Assembly (NCBI RefSeq): GCF_019343475.1
Contig: NZ_CP072454.1
Span: forward strand, 60,160-124,159
Source of the DNA: Providencia sp. R33
GTDB taxonomy: Bacteria; Pseudomonadota; Gammaproteobacteria; Enterobacterales; Enterobacteriaceae
DNA length: 64,000 nt
Direction: 5' to 3'
Positions within the stretch are counted from its first letter, which is position 1; each line of letters begins with the position of its first letter. Of this stretch, positions 27,609-37,264 are shown one piece after another. Below the pieces are notes generated by a model. It had not been told where the DNA came from. It worked only from the letters and a program-made list of their open reading frames with translations, and did no database searches. The position numbers and the translations under genes are program-made.

Positions 27609-27953
27609 TTAATTAGGTATTTTAGCGAACTTCTTTTTAATCCGTTGTATATACTTATAAATGAGTCTGTCGGCCATATAAAAAAACACAATACTGAGAC
27701 TTGAAAGTGCTAACACAAAAAACAGCTCACCAAGACAGCGAAATGCAAACTTCAGTTGCGATTGCACTTGTGCTGTCAACCAGGTTGCATTTTCAGGTTT
27801 TCCCGCCTCTGTAATCAAGAAATCATTAAAAAAGTAAAACGTGAACAATGTTGCAGCCGCAAAGAAAAAAGCCACATGAAGATATGCATAAACCACATTG
27901 TCATTTTTTCGTTTTATATCGCGCTCAATACGTGGGTTTATTTTTTCGCTCAT
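27609..27953 (-). CDS. Two-helix membrane protein of the traH-trbB interval
   Basis: 114 residues. A basic N-terminus (INPRIERDIKRKNDN) precedes membrane helices near 25-47 (YLHVAFFFAAATLFTFYFF) and 72-95 (FFVLALSSLSIVFFYMADRL), followed by a Lys/Arg-rich tail. It is the first of four consecutive genes of this design downstream of trbB. Orientation would place the short loop outside the cytoplasm by the positive-inside rule. No known family. Confidence 0.65.
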   Translation of the reverse strand: MSEKINPRIERDIKRKNDNVVYAYLHVAFFFAAATLFTFYFFNDFLITEAGKPENATWLTAQVQSQLKFAFRCLGELFFVLALSSLSIVFFYMADRLIYKYIQRIKKKFAKIPN

Positions 27954-27972
27954 TTAAGCCTCCTTTGTCCCT

Positions 27973-28506
27973 TTATTGTGTCGCCAACATTAAGTTACTG
28001 TTTATCCGATTAATCACATCCTGCATATCGGTCAGGCCTTGTAATAGGGGGTAAGTCCGTAGCGTATTCACCTCAACTAAAAACACAGAAGGCGTCACGA
28101 CTTGCATTCCAGCCCCAAAAAAAGTCTGCACGACTTCGGCAGGTGCAGGTATCGCATTGGGAAACGCCATATCCCCTTGACCATCAAGCGTGTACGGGAA
28201 AACCTTAAATCCCGTTTGCATCGACAATAAAGCTAATTGTGGATCAAACTGCTGGCAATACGGACACTTGGCCTGCATAAACAACACCAAGGTATAATCA
28301 TTTAAATTCACCACTTTTCCATTGGGTAATCGGTACGGTTTAACCGTAACGGTATTGGTTTTTGAAGGGGGTGTTTCTTCTTCAATGACTGCTTCACGCT
28401 CCGTAGGGGCAGTTTTGTGGGCTTCAAGCTCTGCAATATCGTCCAGTACACTCGCTTGCACTAAACCGCTGAAACACAGCATCATCACTAACATCATTAT
28501 TCTCAC
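27973..28506 (-). CDS. trbB: TrbB thioredoxin-like disulphide isomerase
   Basis: 177 residues, starting at GTG 28506, which overlaps the upstream stop (GTGA) and follows GAGGAGA; an ATG three codons later is possible. A signal peptide (to about residue 19) leads to a thioredoxin fold with the redox motif CPYC at 81-84 (FMQAKCPYCQQF). F TrbB is a periplasmic DsbC-like isomerase for Cys-rich transfer proteins such as TraH, TraU and TraN, all present here. Length agrees with F TrbB (181). Confidence 0.9.
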   Translation of the reverse strand: MRIMMLVMMLCFSGLVQASVLDDIAELEAHKTAPTEREAVIEEETPPSKTNTVTVKPYRLPNGKVVNLNDYTLVLFMQAKCPYCQQFDPQLALLSMQTGFKVFPYTLDGQGDMAFPNAIPAPAEVVQTFFGAGMQVVTPSVFLVEVNTLRTYPLLQGLTDMQDVINRINSNLMLATQ

Positions 28507-28802
28507 GATGTTTTCTCCTCATCCTCCGGAAAGATTGTGGGGGCTTTGATACGTTGCCAGGCTTTAATCACGGCATAGAACAGACCTGCTAAGCTGGTTG
28601 CCGCCCCAATGGCAAACAAGAACACCATGCCTGAATCTTGGATTAGTTGCAGCGTTTGCACCGTCGACTCACTGAGTATTTGATGACGTATGTCCATTAA
28701 CAGGTAAATCAAGCCATAGAAAATCAGTGAGGCAAAAATCAGGGTGATGCCAAGGTAAATCAAAGTATTTTCAATTAATCGTTCTTTGAACGTCGGTTTC
28801 AT
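28503..28802 (-). CDS. Small two-helix membrane protein upstream of trbB
   Basis: 99 residues with membrane segments near 15-35 (LIYLGITLIFASLIFYGLIY) and 57-80 (MVFLFAIGAATSLAGLFYAV). In F the traF-trbB interval holds trbA, artA and traQ; TraQ is a small two-helix chaperone for pilin insertion. This gene may be a positional counterpart of traQ or trbA, but I see no specific similarity. It overlaps trbB by 4 bases. Confidence 0.6.
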   Translation of the reverse strand: MKPTFKERLIENTLIYLGITLIFASLIFYGLIYLLMDIRHQILSESTVQTLQLIQDSGMVFLFAIGAATSLAGLFYAVIKAWQRIKAPTIFPEDEEKTS

Positions 28803-28841
28803 CTTTATCTATCCTTAGTAACTAAAAAATGACTAAGCTGG

Positions 28842-29249
28842 TCATTCACTCTCAGACACAGTAAAAATCAGTTGATCATCGGTAATGTTCAAGGTGTTAA
28901 GTCGGTATTTATCAATGAGCATTCGAACAAAATGGAAAATATCGACACTGTCAACGAATTCGACTTGCTTATGGTTTAAAGCAATGTCCTCCTCTGTGAT
29001 TGATGTAAAAACGGTTGGACCAAGCCCACACTCCATCGTCAGAACAAATCGCCCTTCCTGATGGTCAATCACTAATTCATGGATTTCATTGTCGGCGCGA
29101 TAACTCGACCAAGTGATCCGTGTGATAACGGAAAAATAACGCTTAATCTCACCAAAAATGAGCTTTAACGCGAATGACGCGGTCACGCTGCCATGTGCAT
29201 AGATCTGAAACAGACGTGAACGACGTATTTTTTGATGTCTTTTCATCAT
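28842..29249 (-). CDS. Unknown protein immediately after traF
   Basis: 135 residues from the ATG at 29249, preceded by AGGAGGGGCTAC; the ribosome site overlaps the end of traF. The start is very basic (MMKRHQKIRRSRLF), the rest soluble and acidic, ending TVSESE. No signal peptide or Cys pair. No family recognised. Confidence 0.6.
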   Translation of the reverse strand: MMKRHQKIRRSRLFQIYAHGSVTASFALKLIFGEIKRYFSVITRITWSSYRADNEIHELVIDHQEGRFVLTMECGLGPTVFTSITEEDIALNHKQVEFVDSVDIFHFVRMLIDKYRLNTLNITDDQLIFTVSESE

Positions 29250-29260
29250 GTAGCCCCTCC

Positions 29261-30049
29261 TCAATAGTTAGGCTTAAAATCTGTTGCAACATCTAAAAAG
29301 CGACGTGCCAACGCATCTTGGGTCATAAACCCATACGCAAGCGGTTGGTAATGTTCACTTTTGGGGTCAACGAGGAACAGTGCTGGAAAATGGGTGATAC
29401 CCATTTTGGCGACTTGCCCCGTATCCGGTCGCGTGTCAGGTAACGCTTCACTGCGAACCCCATCAACCGACACGGGAATAAGTGCAATGTTGTGTGATTG
29501 CGCAAAGTCCCGCACCACCGTGGCTAACTGGTTGTCCAGTGGGTCTTGCCCGCGATAAAAGAAAAACACGCCATACTCAGAGGACAATGACTGAATAGCG
29601 GCTTTTTCCTTATTTTGCAGTTGGGATAATTGCAATGGCACCGTACTGTTGTAGTGACTGTGTTCCAAGTTGTAATCAAGGGCAGGGTCAAGCAATAACC
29701 CTTTTTTCACCGACCGCTCAAATTTACCGGACTGCTCTAGCCAAAAACGTTGATACGCCATGTATCGCAGGGCATTTTGTGGAGAAGGCTGCATAATCGC
29801 GGTATCTAAGGCTTCCTCCGTCAATTTTTGCATCACTTTTTTTTGCAGTGTCGGGGATAAACTGGACAGCGGAATTTGCTCAGGTTCAGGTGGCTCCTCA
29901 TCCTCCTCAGGCTGCGGCTCGTTGTACCAGTGCCAACCGACGATGGGTTCATCCACATAGGTTTTCGTTTCCACTTGTTGGGGGTTGTCGGCCTGTGCGG
30001 TGATTGATATCACCAGTCCGATCAGTCCCCATACTAAATGTCGTTTCAT
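29261..30049 (-). CDS. traF: TraF pilus assembly protein (thioredoxin-like)
   Basis: 262 residues (F TraF 247). A signal peptide (MKRHLVWGLIGLVISITAQA) is followed by GWHWYNEPQPEEDEEPPEPE, a start typical of TraF, and a thioredoxin-like C-terminal domain (YGVFFFYRGQDPLDNQLATV). The redox CxxC is absent, as in F TraF. The protein acts in the periplasm in pilus extension, with TraH, U and W. It overlaps the traN stop codon by 4 bases. Confidence 0.92.
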   Translation of the reverse strand: MKRHLVWGLIGLVISITAQADNPQQVETKTYVDEPIVGWHWYNEPQPEEDEEPPEPEQIPLSSLSPTLQKKVMQKLTEEALDTAIMQPSPQNALRYMAYQRFWLEQSGKFERSVKKGLLLDPALDYNLEHSHYNSTVPLQLSQLQNKEKAAIQSLSSEYGVFFFYRGQDPLDNQLATVVRDFAQSHNIALIPVSVDGVRSEALPDTRPDTGQVAKMGITHFPALFLVDPKSEHYQPLAYGFMTQDALARRFLDVATDFKPNY

Positions 30050-31884
30050 CCTTGCCCTCCCTGACCTTGTAGGCCATTGGCGATTTGATTTTTCACGCGA
30101 TCAATCAATTCTTGATCTGCGGGAATATCAGAGCCAGACTCTAAATCGGAATAGAAATCGGCAAAGTTGAGTCGGTCAAAGTTAATGGCCTGCAACTCAT
30201 CGACGGTAATACCACGACAGTCACTGTTTTTGGCGCTGCCAAAACCAATGCGCAGTTGCCCGCCACGTCCTTGCTCTTGCACGATTTTGGCCAGTTTACT
30301 GTCAAACACGCAGTAGGCTTCTTTCTTCTGAAGACACACTCCGAGGACTTTATTCGAGCAATATGAACCGACATAAATGGTGAGATTGCGGCTTTTGGCT
30401 TTCCCCAAGGCTTTTTCTTCACTGTCACAGTGCGCCAGCCCCACATCACTCCCCCAACCGCCACTTTTACAACAATTACTGAACCCCGCTGCGGCTTTAC
30501 GACAGGTATAACGCTGCCCCGTAAAGGCTCTGACGTTTACATCGTTGAGCTCTGCCACATCTTCCCCTGCAGCCGCCACGGCCGCTAACGCGGACACGGC
30601 TTTTTGAAAGCTATTAGCCTTGTCATTCTTGATTTGGTCACACTCACCACTGGCACAAATCAGTTCAACACCGCACATTTTCCCGCCTCCGGTCAGCCCT
30701 TTTTCACAGGAAAATACCGCTTGCTCACGCAAACAGGTACTGCCAACAGATTCAATGCAAGTGGTTTTCACAATGGTGCAGGCGGGATTTTTCATGTAAT
30801 CACCGCAGCTGCCGTTATCTGCCGACTGCTTGGCGTAATAATCGGTGTACTGCCAACATTCACTGTAAACATCGTACTTTTTACCACCCACCGTGACCGT
30901 TTTAGTACCCCCTTTTTCCGTACATTGGGTTTCCACTTTCACTTCTTCTGACTTATCAAACGGACAATGTTCAACCCATTCAATTTTCGGTGATGGCGTT
31001 TTAACGTTGACCGTCACCATCATATTTAAGGTTAAGGTCGCGGTTTTTGTCGACGCAAAAGCTTGATAGACCAATTCTTGAATACCGACTTGGCACAATT
31101 CGCCATTGTTACCGACACAAATCCGATTGGAGGCAATAATTTCTCCCTCTTTCAACGCCATATTTCGTGCATTTAATGTATAGCGACTTGCATTTAACAT
31201 TTGAAACGTCGTATTCATAAAAATGACATGCTGATTAAATAAAAATCCCGAGTTCAGTGTTAAGGTTGCACTTTGAATGGTGCCCGTGACGGGGGATTTA
31301 AAAGAAAACGACCAGCGGTCACCATGCCAGTGGTAAGCAAAATCAGAGGGCGGCACAACAATCGTTTGGTTTTCCCACCCGTCAACCTCCTCCCAGGTGA
31401 TTTTGGCTGTGCGAGTACAGGCTAAACTGGCGGCGGGCGTTCGCTCACATTGGTGTGACGTGATTTCGGTTTTATCCAGCGTCACATCCTGACAGGGCAC
31501 CGTAATTTGCCCGCTTTCTGACTCCGCTTTTTCCCGCATATCAATGCCCGCTTTTAAGAACGGCGCGTCTAAATCCAACTTATCCGGTGGGCGATTTTTC
31601 ATCACCTCCATGGTAGTTTGCCCCGCCTCCGTGTCATTCATCGCTTTGACACCCGCATTTTCCAATCCCGAGGCCGCGCCTGACGTCACACCGCCGTAAT
31701 AGCCACTTTCGGATGGATTAGCGGTATAGTTCGGAATGATATTGGCGGGGTTGGTGTTTTTTATCGTGTTTGTACCCGTGTTTTTGAGACCGTTAGCAAA
31801 TTCCGATCCCGCTTTATAATCATTGGCCGCAACCCCAAGTGACACTGCACCCAAGCCACACAACACAATCAATAACCGTTTCAT
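30046..31884 (-). CDS. traN: TraN outer-membrane mating-pair stabilisation protein
   Basis: 612 residues from the ATG at 31884, which overlaps the trbC stop (TAATG); F TraN has 602. The signal peptide is MKRLLIVLCGLGAVSLGVAA. It is strongly Cys-rich, with clusters such as SYCSNKVLGVCLQKKEAYC and FSNCCKSGGWGSDVGLAHC, both characteristic TraN segments. The central variable region (about 150-300) should set which recipient outer-membrane protein is recognised. The disulphides are likely formed with TrbB's help. Confidence 0.93.
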   Translation of the reverse strand: MKRLLIVLCGLGAVSLGVAANDYKAGSEFANGLKNTGTNTIKNTNPANIIPNYTANPSESGYYGGVTSGAASGLENAGVKAMNDTEAGQTTMEVMKNRPPDKLDLDAPFLKAGIDMREKAESESGQITVPCQDVTLDKTEITSHQCERTPAASLACTRTAKITWEEVDGWENQTIVVPPSDFAYHWHGDRWSFSFKSPVTGTIQSATLTLNSGFLFNQHVIFMNTTFQMLNASRYTLNARNMALKEGEIIASNRICVGNNGELCQVGIQELVYQAFASTKTATLTLNMMVTVNVKTPSPKIEWVEHCPFDKSEEVKVETQCTEKGGTKTVTVGGKKYDVYSECWQYTDYYAKQSADNGSCGDYMKNPACTIVKTTCIESVGSTCLREQAVFSCEKGLTGGGKMCGVELICASGECDQIKNDKANSFQKAVSALAAVAAAGEDVAELNDVNVRAFTGQRYTCRKAAAGFSNCCKSGGWGSDVGLAHCDSEEKALGKAKSRNLTIYVGSYCSNKVLGVCLQKKEAYCVFDSKLAKIVQEQGRGGQLRIGFGSAKNSDCRGITVDELQAINFDRLNFADFYSDLESGSDIPADQELIDRVKNQIANGLQGQGGQG

Positions 31885-32501
31885 TATCGCTCCTTCGATA
31901 CCAGCCAATCTCGTGCAACTTCATGACAATCGCCACTGCTGGCAATTCGCTCGATGGCGGATAACAAACGAATATTTCCGTACAACACATCAAAGCCTTG
32001 TTCACAGCGCACGACCAGTGCAGGCGCTTGTGTAACGCCATATTGGGTAAAGGTTTTGGGGTCGATTTGGACGCCGCCTTCACCGTTATCTTTGGTCAGT
32101 TCAAACACCGCCGTGGCCGTTTTACGAAAATCATTGTCAATCAACCCATTAATCAAAGTGGGGATACCAAGCTGCGTGGCCTCTGGCACCATCTGTTTGA
32201 GTCCCGCTTCAGGAATAGAAAACGACACAAAGTAGACAAAGGGGCTTTCCTGCTCAGTTTGGGCTTTAGCGGTATTCGCGGCCTGTTGCTGCGCTTGCTG
32301 CTGTTTGGCTAATAAGCTATCAATCCAGACTTTATCCTTGGCGGAGATTTCTGGGGGTTTAAAGCCATCGGGCGGCAAGGACTGGTCGAGCAAGGCCGCG
32401 CTTTGGTCGCGCATTTGTTCTAAAAACTGTTGGTCATCCGTTAAGGCGTGACTGGTCGGCGCAAGCATCAGGCTTGCGAACAAAAAGAAAAAAGGTTTCA
32501 T
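31884..32501 (-). CDS. trbC: TrbC pilus assembly protein
   Basis: 205 residues (F TrbC 212) with an N-terminal signal peptide (FFFLFASLMLAPTSHA). The C-terminal TrbC_Ftype domain shows VYFVSFSIPEAGLKQMVPEA, GIPTLINGLIDNDFRKT and VQIDPKTFTQYGVTQAPALV, all hallmark segments. It interacts with TraW in the periplasm for pilus assembly. It follows traU by 15 bp. Confidence 0.92.
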   Translation of the reverse strand: MKPFFFLFASLMLAPTSHALTDDQQFLEQMRDQSAALLDQSLPPDGFKPPEISAKDKVWIDSLLAKQQQAQQQAANTAKAQTEQESPFVYFVSFSIPEAGLKQMVPEATQLGIPTLINGLIDNDFRKTATAVFELTKDNGEGGVQIDPKTFTQYGVTQAPALVVRCEQGFDVLYGNIRLLSAIERIASSGDCHEVARDWLVSKER

Positions 32502-32516
32502 GAAAAGGACCTCGTG

Positions 32517-33512
32517 TTAGAGGAAAACGCAGTTACGTTTACGCCAGATGAGATAACCGAAGTTTTGACGACTGTTGGGTGAGGCATGCCCCGTTTGCCA
32601 ACGCATCACCGAACGACCAAAGGGATGACACTGCGCGGTATCAGGGTACATATTCACCATTTGATAGCGATAACGGTCTTTGGGGATAATCGGTGACGGG
32701 TAGGTGTAACACACCTCCTGGTTTTTCCCGATGCTGTTCATCACCAAACCTTGTCGATGTAACTTAAACGCCATGCGCTCGGACAGCAGAACCGATGAAG
32801 CCTGTGGACTAAATTGATTGCTGGTATACCCCGTAAACGGATACATACTGCCTTGTGAGCCCGCACACCAAAAGAGCGCATTTAAGGGCTTACTGCCAAT
32901 ACTGGCAATCGCATCGGCGGCACAGGCGCCTTGCGCAATCGGATTGGCAAACACAAACGCTTCAGGGGCAATAATCGACGACAAGGAACTGTCATTCCAT
33001 AAAGGGTCTAGCTCGGACAAATAAGCAATATCCATATCCCCGCGCTCTAAACAGCCTGCCGAAGTAATGATATTGAGCCAATAGGTCAGCGGGTATTTGT
33101 ACCAATGCACATGGTAGAACGCTCCTTGGGTCGCAGGGTCATTTTGCGTGCCTTTCCCCCCGCCCATCTTGCCGACATTGATGTTAAATCCCCCTAAATT
33201 GACCATGCAATACGGTGAGCGGGTCACATCGGTGAGTGCAAATGGCTCCCAATAGCCAATGGCGAGACCAATACGGTATAAAATCCCCATCGGGCAAATC
33301 TGGATAGGACTGGACGGGTTTTCCGTATCCGGAGCCACACCGGGAAACACAGGCACATTACCAATGGTCATGGGGAACAAACAATCCCAACAAATATCGG
33401 TGATCGGGTTAACGAAATTCCCCTCACACATCACATCGGCTTTGGCTGGCGTTGTCATTGTCACGCAACCGAGTACACAAGCACTCAGTAACCAACGGGT
33501 GAGTTTACTCAT
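32517..33512 (-). CDS. traU: TraU pilus assembly / DNA transfer protein
   Basis: 331 residues (F TraU 330). A signal peptide ends near residue 25 (AKADVMCEGNFVNPITDICW). Typical TraU blocks are DCLFPMTIGNVPVFPG, NPIQICP-type Cys motifs, GYWEPFALTDVTRSPYCMVN and QGAFYHVHWYKYPLTYWL. TraU is a periplasmic Cys-rich protein needed more for DNA transfer than for pilus formation. Its ATG overlaps the traW stop (ATGA). Confidence 0.94.
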   Translation of the reverse strand: MSKLTRWLLSACVLGCVTMTTPAKADVMCEGNFVNPITDICWDCLFPMTIGNVPVFPGVAPDTENPSSPIQICPMGILYRIGLAIGYWEPFALTDVTRSPYCMVNLGGFNINVGKMGGGKGTQNDPATQGAFYHVHWYKYPLTYWLNIITSAGCLERGDMDIAYLSELDPLWNDSSLSSIIAPEAFVFANPIAQGACAADAIASIGSKPLNALFWCAGSQGSMYPFTGYTSNQFSPQASSVLLSERMAFKLHRQGLVMNSIGKNQEVCYTYPSPIIPKDRYRYQMVNMYPDTAQCHPFGRSVMRWQTGHASPNSRQNFGYLIWRKRNCVFL

Positions 33513-34141
33513 CGCCCCTCCTGCATTGCCGCCGAGACGATTTTGAGCTTGTCACCTTCTTGGGTGACGACTGCAGGAATGTACTGAAGCCCAAGTTGGC
33601 GACTTAAACTACCCCCTTGGTCAAAGAACACGCGCGTATTGAGCGCCTGTGTGGCTTCCTTGATATTGCCGCTCGTTAAAATGACTTTGTAACGTAAGGT
33701 CGCAGGCTGTTGCGCATTCATCCACGCGATTTGGCGCGGATCATCCGCATCTAAAAAGTACAGGGTTTGCCCGAGTGCCACGTGACTGAGCGGGTTAATT
33801 TTGTCGCCTTGACGGGCAAACACCACGCCATTGTGGTCAGCATAATCGCCTTGAACCGTAAACGTCGGGTCATACCACACCGTATGGGATTCAGTATCGG
33901 TGCTAAGCCAATCCACAGGCGGTGGACGCAGGGTATTTTCAATCACGCGGTCTTTAAAATCTTGCTGCATCTGCGCGATTTCCCCAGAACCCTCCATCTG
34001 CTTTAACCGCCCCTGGATAAAGTCCAACATGCTTTGCTCTTGAACGGGGTAGACATCCCCCCATACCCCGAGGTCTTTGGCGGTAACAAGAGAAGGTAAA
34101 CAAAACAAGATTGCTAATGTAGCGTGTCGTAATCGCTTCAT
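33509..34141 (-). CDS. traW: TraW pilus assembly protein
   Basis: 210 residues, the F TraW length, with AAGGAGGGG before the ATG. A signal peptide (LAILFCLPSLVTA) is followed by KDLGVWGDVYPVQEQSMLDF, the TraW signature start. The C-terminal part (VFFDQGGSLSRQLGLQYIPA) is thioredoxin-like without catalytic Cys. It works with TrbC in the periplasm. Confidence 0.93.
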   Translation of the reverse strand: MKRLRHATLAILFCLPSLVTAKDLGVWGDVYPVQEQSMLDFIQGRLKQMEGSGEIAQMQQDFKDRVIENTLRPPPVDWLSTDTESHTVWYDPTFTVQGDYADHNGVVFARQGDKINPLSHVALGQTLYFLDADDPRQIAWMNAQQPATLRYKVILTSGNIKEATQALNTRVFFDQGGSLSRQLGLQYIPAVVTQEGDKLKIVSAAMQEGR

Positions 34142-34150
34142 TTCCCCTCC

Positions 34151-34576
34151 TTATTGCGCCATTTTGTCGGCAATTGCGGCTTGAATATCGACCGTGATGT
34201 CTTCTGCGCCCATCACCACCGCAGGAGTGACGAGAATCAGGGCCTGATGCATTTGCTGGTACTCGGATAAACTGTCACTGAGCGCCACTTGAAAACGGTG
34301 AGTGGCTTCCGCGATTTGCTGCTCACTGAACGGATTTTCACCGTTAAACTGCAGGGCCATTTGTTGTTGATATTGATTGACCGTGCCCGTCATGTCGAAA
34401 GTGACGGTGACAGGGGCAAGCCAGCGCACCACGAACACCGAAATACTGAAACTCAGAACCACCGCAATGATCATAAAAAAGCTCATGGCTTTTAAGCATT
34501 GTTTACGGCGGCGGTTCATGCCCCGAGCAGGTGCTTTTAGTGCCTTGTCGACTAATGTCGTGTTTGTGTCTGCCAT
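34151..34576 (-). CDS. trbI: TrbI-family inner-membrane protein
   Basis: 141 residues (F TrbI 128). A basic N-terminus (GMNRRRKQCLKAM) is followed by one membrane helix at about 30-50 (FFMIIAVVLSFSISVFVVRW) and a periplasmic TrbI_Ftype domain. F TrbI affects pilus retraction. It starts 25 bases inside the end of traC, as expected for the F order traC-trbI-traW. Confidence 0.88.
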   Translation of the reverse strand: MADTNTTLVDKALKAPARGMNRRRKQCLKAMSFFMIIAVVLSFSISVFVVRWLAPVTVTFDMTGTVNQYQQQMALQFNGENPFSEQQIAEATHRFQVALSDSLSEYQQMHQALILVTPAVVMGAEDITVDIQAAIADKMAQ

Positions 34577-37263
34577 TGGGATAAGGTCTCCATTTCTTGT
34601 GGGAATTTGCGTTGAGCCAGCGCCAATAACGCCTCTTGTTGGGATCGTCCTTGGGCGATTTGATTTTCACGAAATTGGAAATCATCCCCATCCGTTGAGT
34701 ACAACGCCCGGCTAATCGGGTCAGTCACTAGCCGATGGAACGAGGAGCGCCCCGCAATCCGCAACATAAAGGCACTAAAGTGCGCATCCCCCGCTGCAGG
34801 GAACCCTTCAACAATGGCGCGTTCAACGGGGTTGAATTGGTCATTATTTTTTTGGTTGTATTTACGGAAAGCTTCCATATTTTGGCGCATGATAATTTTG
34901 AAGGAGGAGTTACTCCACGCGGCTTTCGCGGCGGTACTGGCGCCATCACCGTCAAAATCGTCGATACCTTGTGAGATAGTAATGTACGAGCCACCGTATT
35001 TACGGGCCGTTCGATAGCCGCCTTCAATAAAGTCAGCAACAAAGTCGCCCTTGTTATCCAGCAGTTTCCAACCTTCATCGATCACCGCGAGTTTTTTGAT
35101 ATTACGCGGGGATAAATACATCCGTTGCTGGATGAAAATCATCATGGAGAACATGACCGCCGCTAACAGATCAGGTTTGTTTTGCAGCCCGCCCATTTCC
35201 AACACCGTAAAGCGCACTTGCTCATTCAGTGCCGGTTTGTCACTGTTAAAATACGCCCCGTACAATCCTTTGGTGGTGTATTTTTTCAATGACACAATGA
35301 TTTCTTGCATCTTATTTTGGACCGTACTTTGCGGGTCAAAATAAGCCGCTTTCACTTGGGCTTCGAGGTAATCGTGAACGTCGTCAATCAGGACTTGATT
35401 CTCTTTACGTCCGCTTGGGGCTTTTCCTTCCCACACATCTTGAACCGCATTAAGTAGGATGGATTTAGACACATCATCCATGCTGCTTGATGGACTAGCC
35501 AACACAATCAACAGGTCACGGATACTTTCCGCCGCCTCTTTAATGTCCACCACACCCGCGAACGGGTTGAATTTGAGGTCTCGCGCATCGACATAAACAC
35601 CGCCGAGACTGTGACACAACTCTTTATACGAATCCCCCATATCGAGCACATACGTCCAACCGCCCGCATCTAGGACTTGGCGAATGAGGGCTTGCATGAT
35701 GAACGACTTGCCACTGCCTGACGTGCCACAAACTGCCGCATTAAAGTTGTCATTACCGAGACCTGAACCCCGCTCAAAAATGTCGAGAAATGAGAGTTGG
35801 TGACGATATGACGGAATAGGTAATCCTTTTTGGCAAATTCGATTATCGGCGACAACCGGCAATAAATTGGCGACATTAAACGATTTGGCCCTGAGTGTGC
35901 CACCTGAACGTACCATATCGCCCCAAAGTCCCTCTTGCATGACAAAAGGAAAGAGCGCCAAGTAGTTACGTAATTGCATAAAGGTCGGTGGACACAACGT
36001 TAAGCGATTGGTGGTGTAGGTATTCATCAACGCCATTTCCGCTTTTAACGCTTTATCATCGTCGTCTTCGCAAAATAAGGTGATGCCGTAACTGTAACGC
36101 GCGAGGGCAATTTGGTTCGTATCGAGTCCACTCTGCAAGCCCTTCCACTCATCGGCTTTACGTTTTACCCCTGGCACCCAATTGATGTACTTGGAGTTGG
36201 CCCGACTGTTATTGGTGATAAACTTTTTCTTGGCCTCGTTTTGGGTTTTCACCAAATCTTCGACATACACGGTCATCGTAATGGCAAACGGACACGACAC
36301 ACTGGAGGCAGGATCAAGCAAGTTACTCAAGTTATCGCCCGTTTGCCACAAGGCAAACTGGGTCGGGTTTTTCTCCAGCATATAGTTCATGATACGGGTT
36401 TGGCTTTTTTGCCCTTTTTCCATCGACAACGACTGGTGAATGGCATCGGGGCGGATTTCTAGCGTTAACGAACGGTCAGCACATTGGTCATTCAATGCCT
36501 CATACGGGTCAACGTGGCTACTTGGCAATGCAATCTGGTCATGCCGGAAATTACTGATTTCACGTACCAGTTGCAGCAACCCTTTGTCATTCATTTGCTC
36601 ACAATGCAGGGATGCGCCTGCCAAGGACTCCATGACGATACTGAGGGTTTGATTCACTTTTTGTAATGTCAGGGCATCGGCTTTTTTATGCTCTTCGGCA
36701 TAACACACAAACAACCGATAATTACGTAACGATAGCGGTAAATTGAGTTTGTTATTCAATCCCACCAACGCACCGCGCTCGTAAAAAGCCCGGGTGATAT
36801 GGTTAAATTGGTCTGCTTTTTCTCCTTGCCACCCAAAGTCTTTCAGCCCATACCCTAACTGCTCACTGATGCACTTGCTTCCCAATAACATAAAGGTTAA
36901 GGGGATTTTGCGAGGAAGTTTATTGCGCAGAAAATAATCCAGCGCATCGACAATTTTGTCATTGGCCCCCACTAAAGGCGTGCACTCTAATGCAAAACCA
37001 ATGGTGGTTTTATTGATAAACAAGCCGGATTTTGCATCATAATTGCGATACGGTAAGAGGCTGCAAAAGGAGGGGTAATCCATGTTATCCAAGGCTTCAG
37101 CCGCCCGCTTGTTTCCATCCGGCTCTCGCCATGCGGTAAATAAGTTCTTGAATAATGCTTCTTGTAACGACACCGGTTCTGGCTCGTCATCAAACACAAT
37201 GTCTTTTGACTTAGGTAAAAATGGGGCAAGCAGTTTATCGATTAAGGACGGTTTTTCGTTCAT
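34552..37263 (-). CDS. traC: TraC secretion ATPase (VirB4 family)
   Basis: 903 residues from the ATG at 37263, one base after the traV stop, with GGAGAG inside traV as ribosome site (F TraC 875). Walker A is CGTSGSGKSFIMQAL at about 510 and Walker B KKLAVIDEGWKLL at about 720; RKYGGSYITISQGIDDF follows. VirB4-type proteins power pilin movement and channel assembly at the inner membrane. The N-terminal third (KPSLIDKLLAPFLPKSKDIV and the PYRNYDAKSGLFIN block) is TraC-specific. Confidence 0.95.
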   Translation of the reverse strand: MNEKPSLIDKLLAPFLPKSKDIVFDDEPEPVSLQEALFKNLFTAWREPDGNKRAAEALDNMDYPSFCSLLPYRNYDAKSGLFINKTTIGFALECTPLVGANDKIVDALDYFLRNKLPRKIPLTFMLLGSKCISEQLGYGLKDFGWQGEKADQFNHITRAFYERGALVGLNNKLNLPLSLRNYRLFVCYAEEHKKADALTLQKVNQTLSIVMESLAGASLHCEQMNDKGLLQLVREISNFRHDQIALPSSHVDPYEALNDQCADRSLTLEIRPDAIHQSLSMEKGQKSQTRIMNYMLEKNPTQFALWQTGDNLSNLLDPASSVSCPFAITMTVYVEDLVKTQNEAKKKFITNNSRANSKYINWVPGVKRKADEWKGLQSGLDTNQIALARYSYGITLFCEDDDDKALKAEMALMNTYTTNRLTLCPPTFMQLRNYLALFPFVMQEGLWGDMVRSGGTLRAKSFNVANLLPVVADNRICQKGLPIPSYRHQLSFLDIFERGSGLGNDNFNAAVCGTSGSGKSFIMQALIRQVLDAGGWTYVLDMGDSYKELCHSLGGVYVDARDLKFNPFAGVVDIKEAAESIRDLLIVLASPSSSMDDVSKSILLNAVQDVWEGKAPSGRKENQVLIDDVHDYLEAQVKAAYFDPQSTVQNKMQEIIVSLKKYTTKGLYGAYFNSDKPALNEQVRFTVLEMGGLQNKPDLLAAVMFSMMIFIQQRMYLSPRNIKKLAVIDEGWKLLDNKGDFVADFIEGGYRTARKYGGSYITISQGIDDFDGDGASTAAKAAWSNSSFKIIMRQNMEAFRKYNQKNNDQFNPVERAIVEGFPAAGDAHFSAFMLRIAGRSSFHRLVTDPISRALYSTDGDDFQFRENQIAQGRSQQEALLALAQRKFPQEMETLSQWQTQTRH

Positions 37264-37264
37264 G

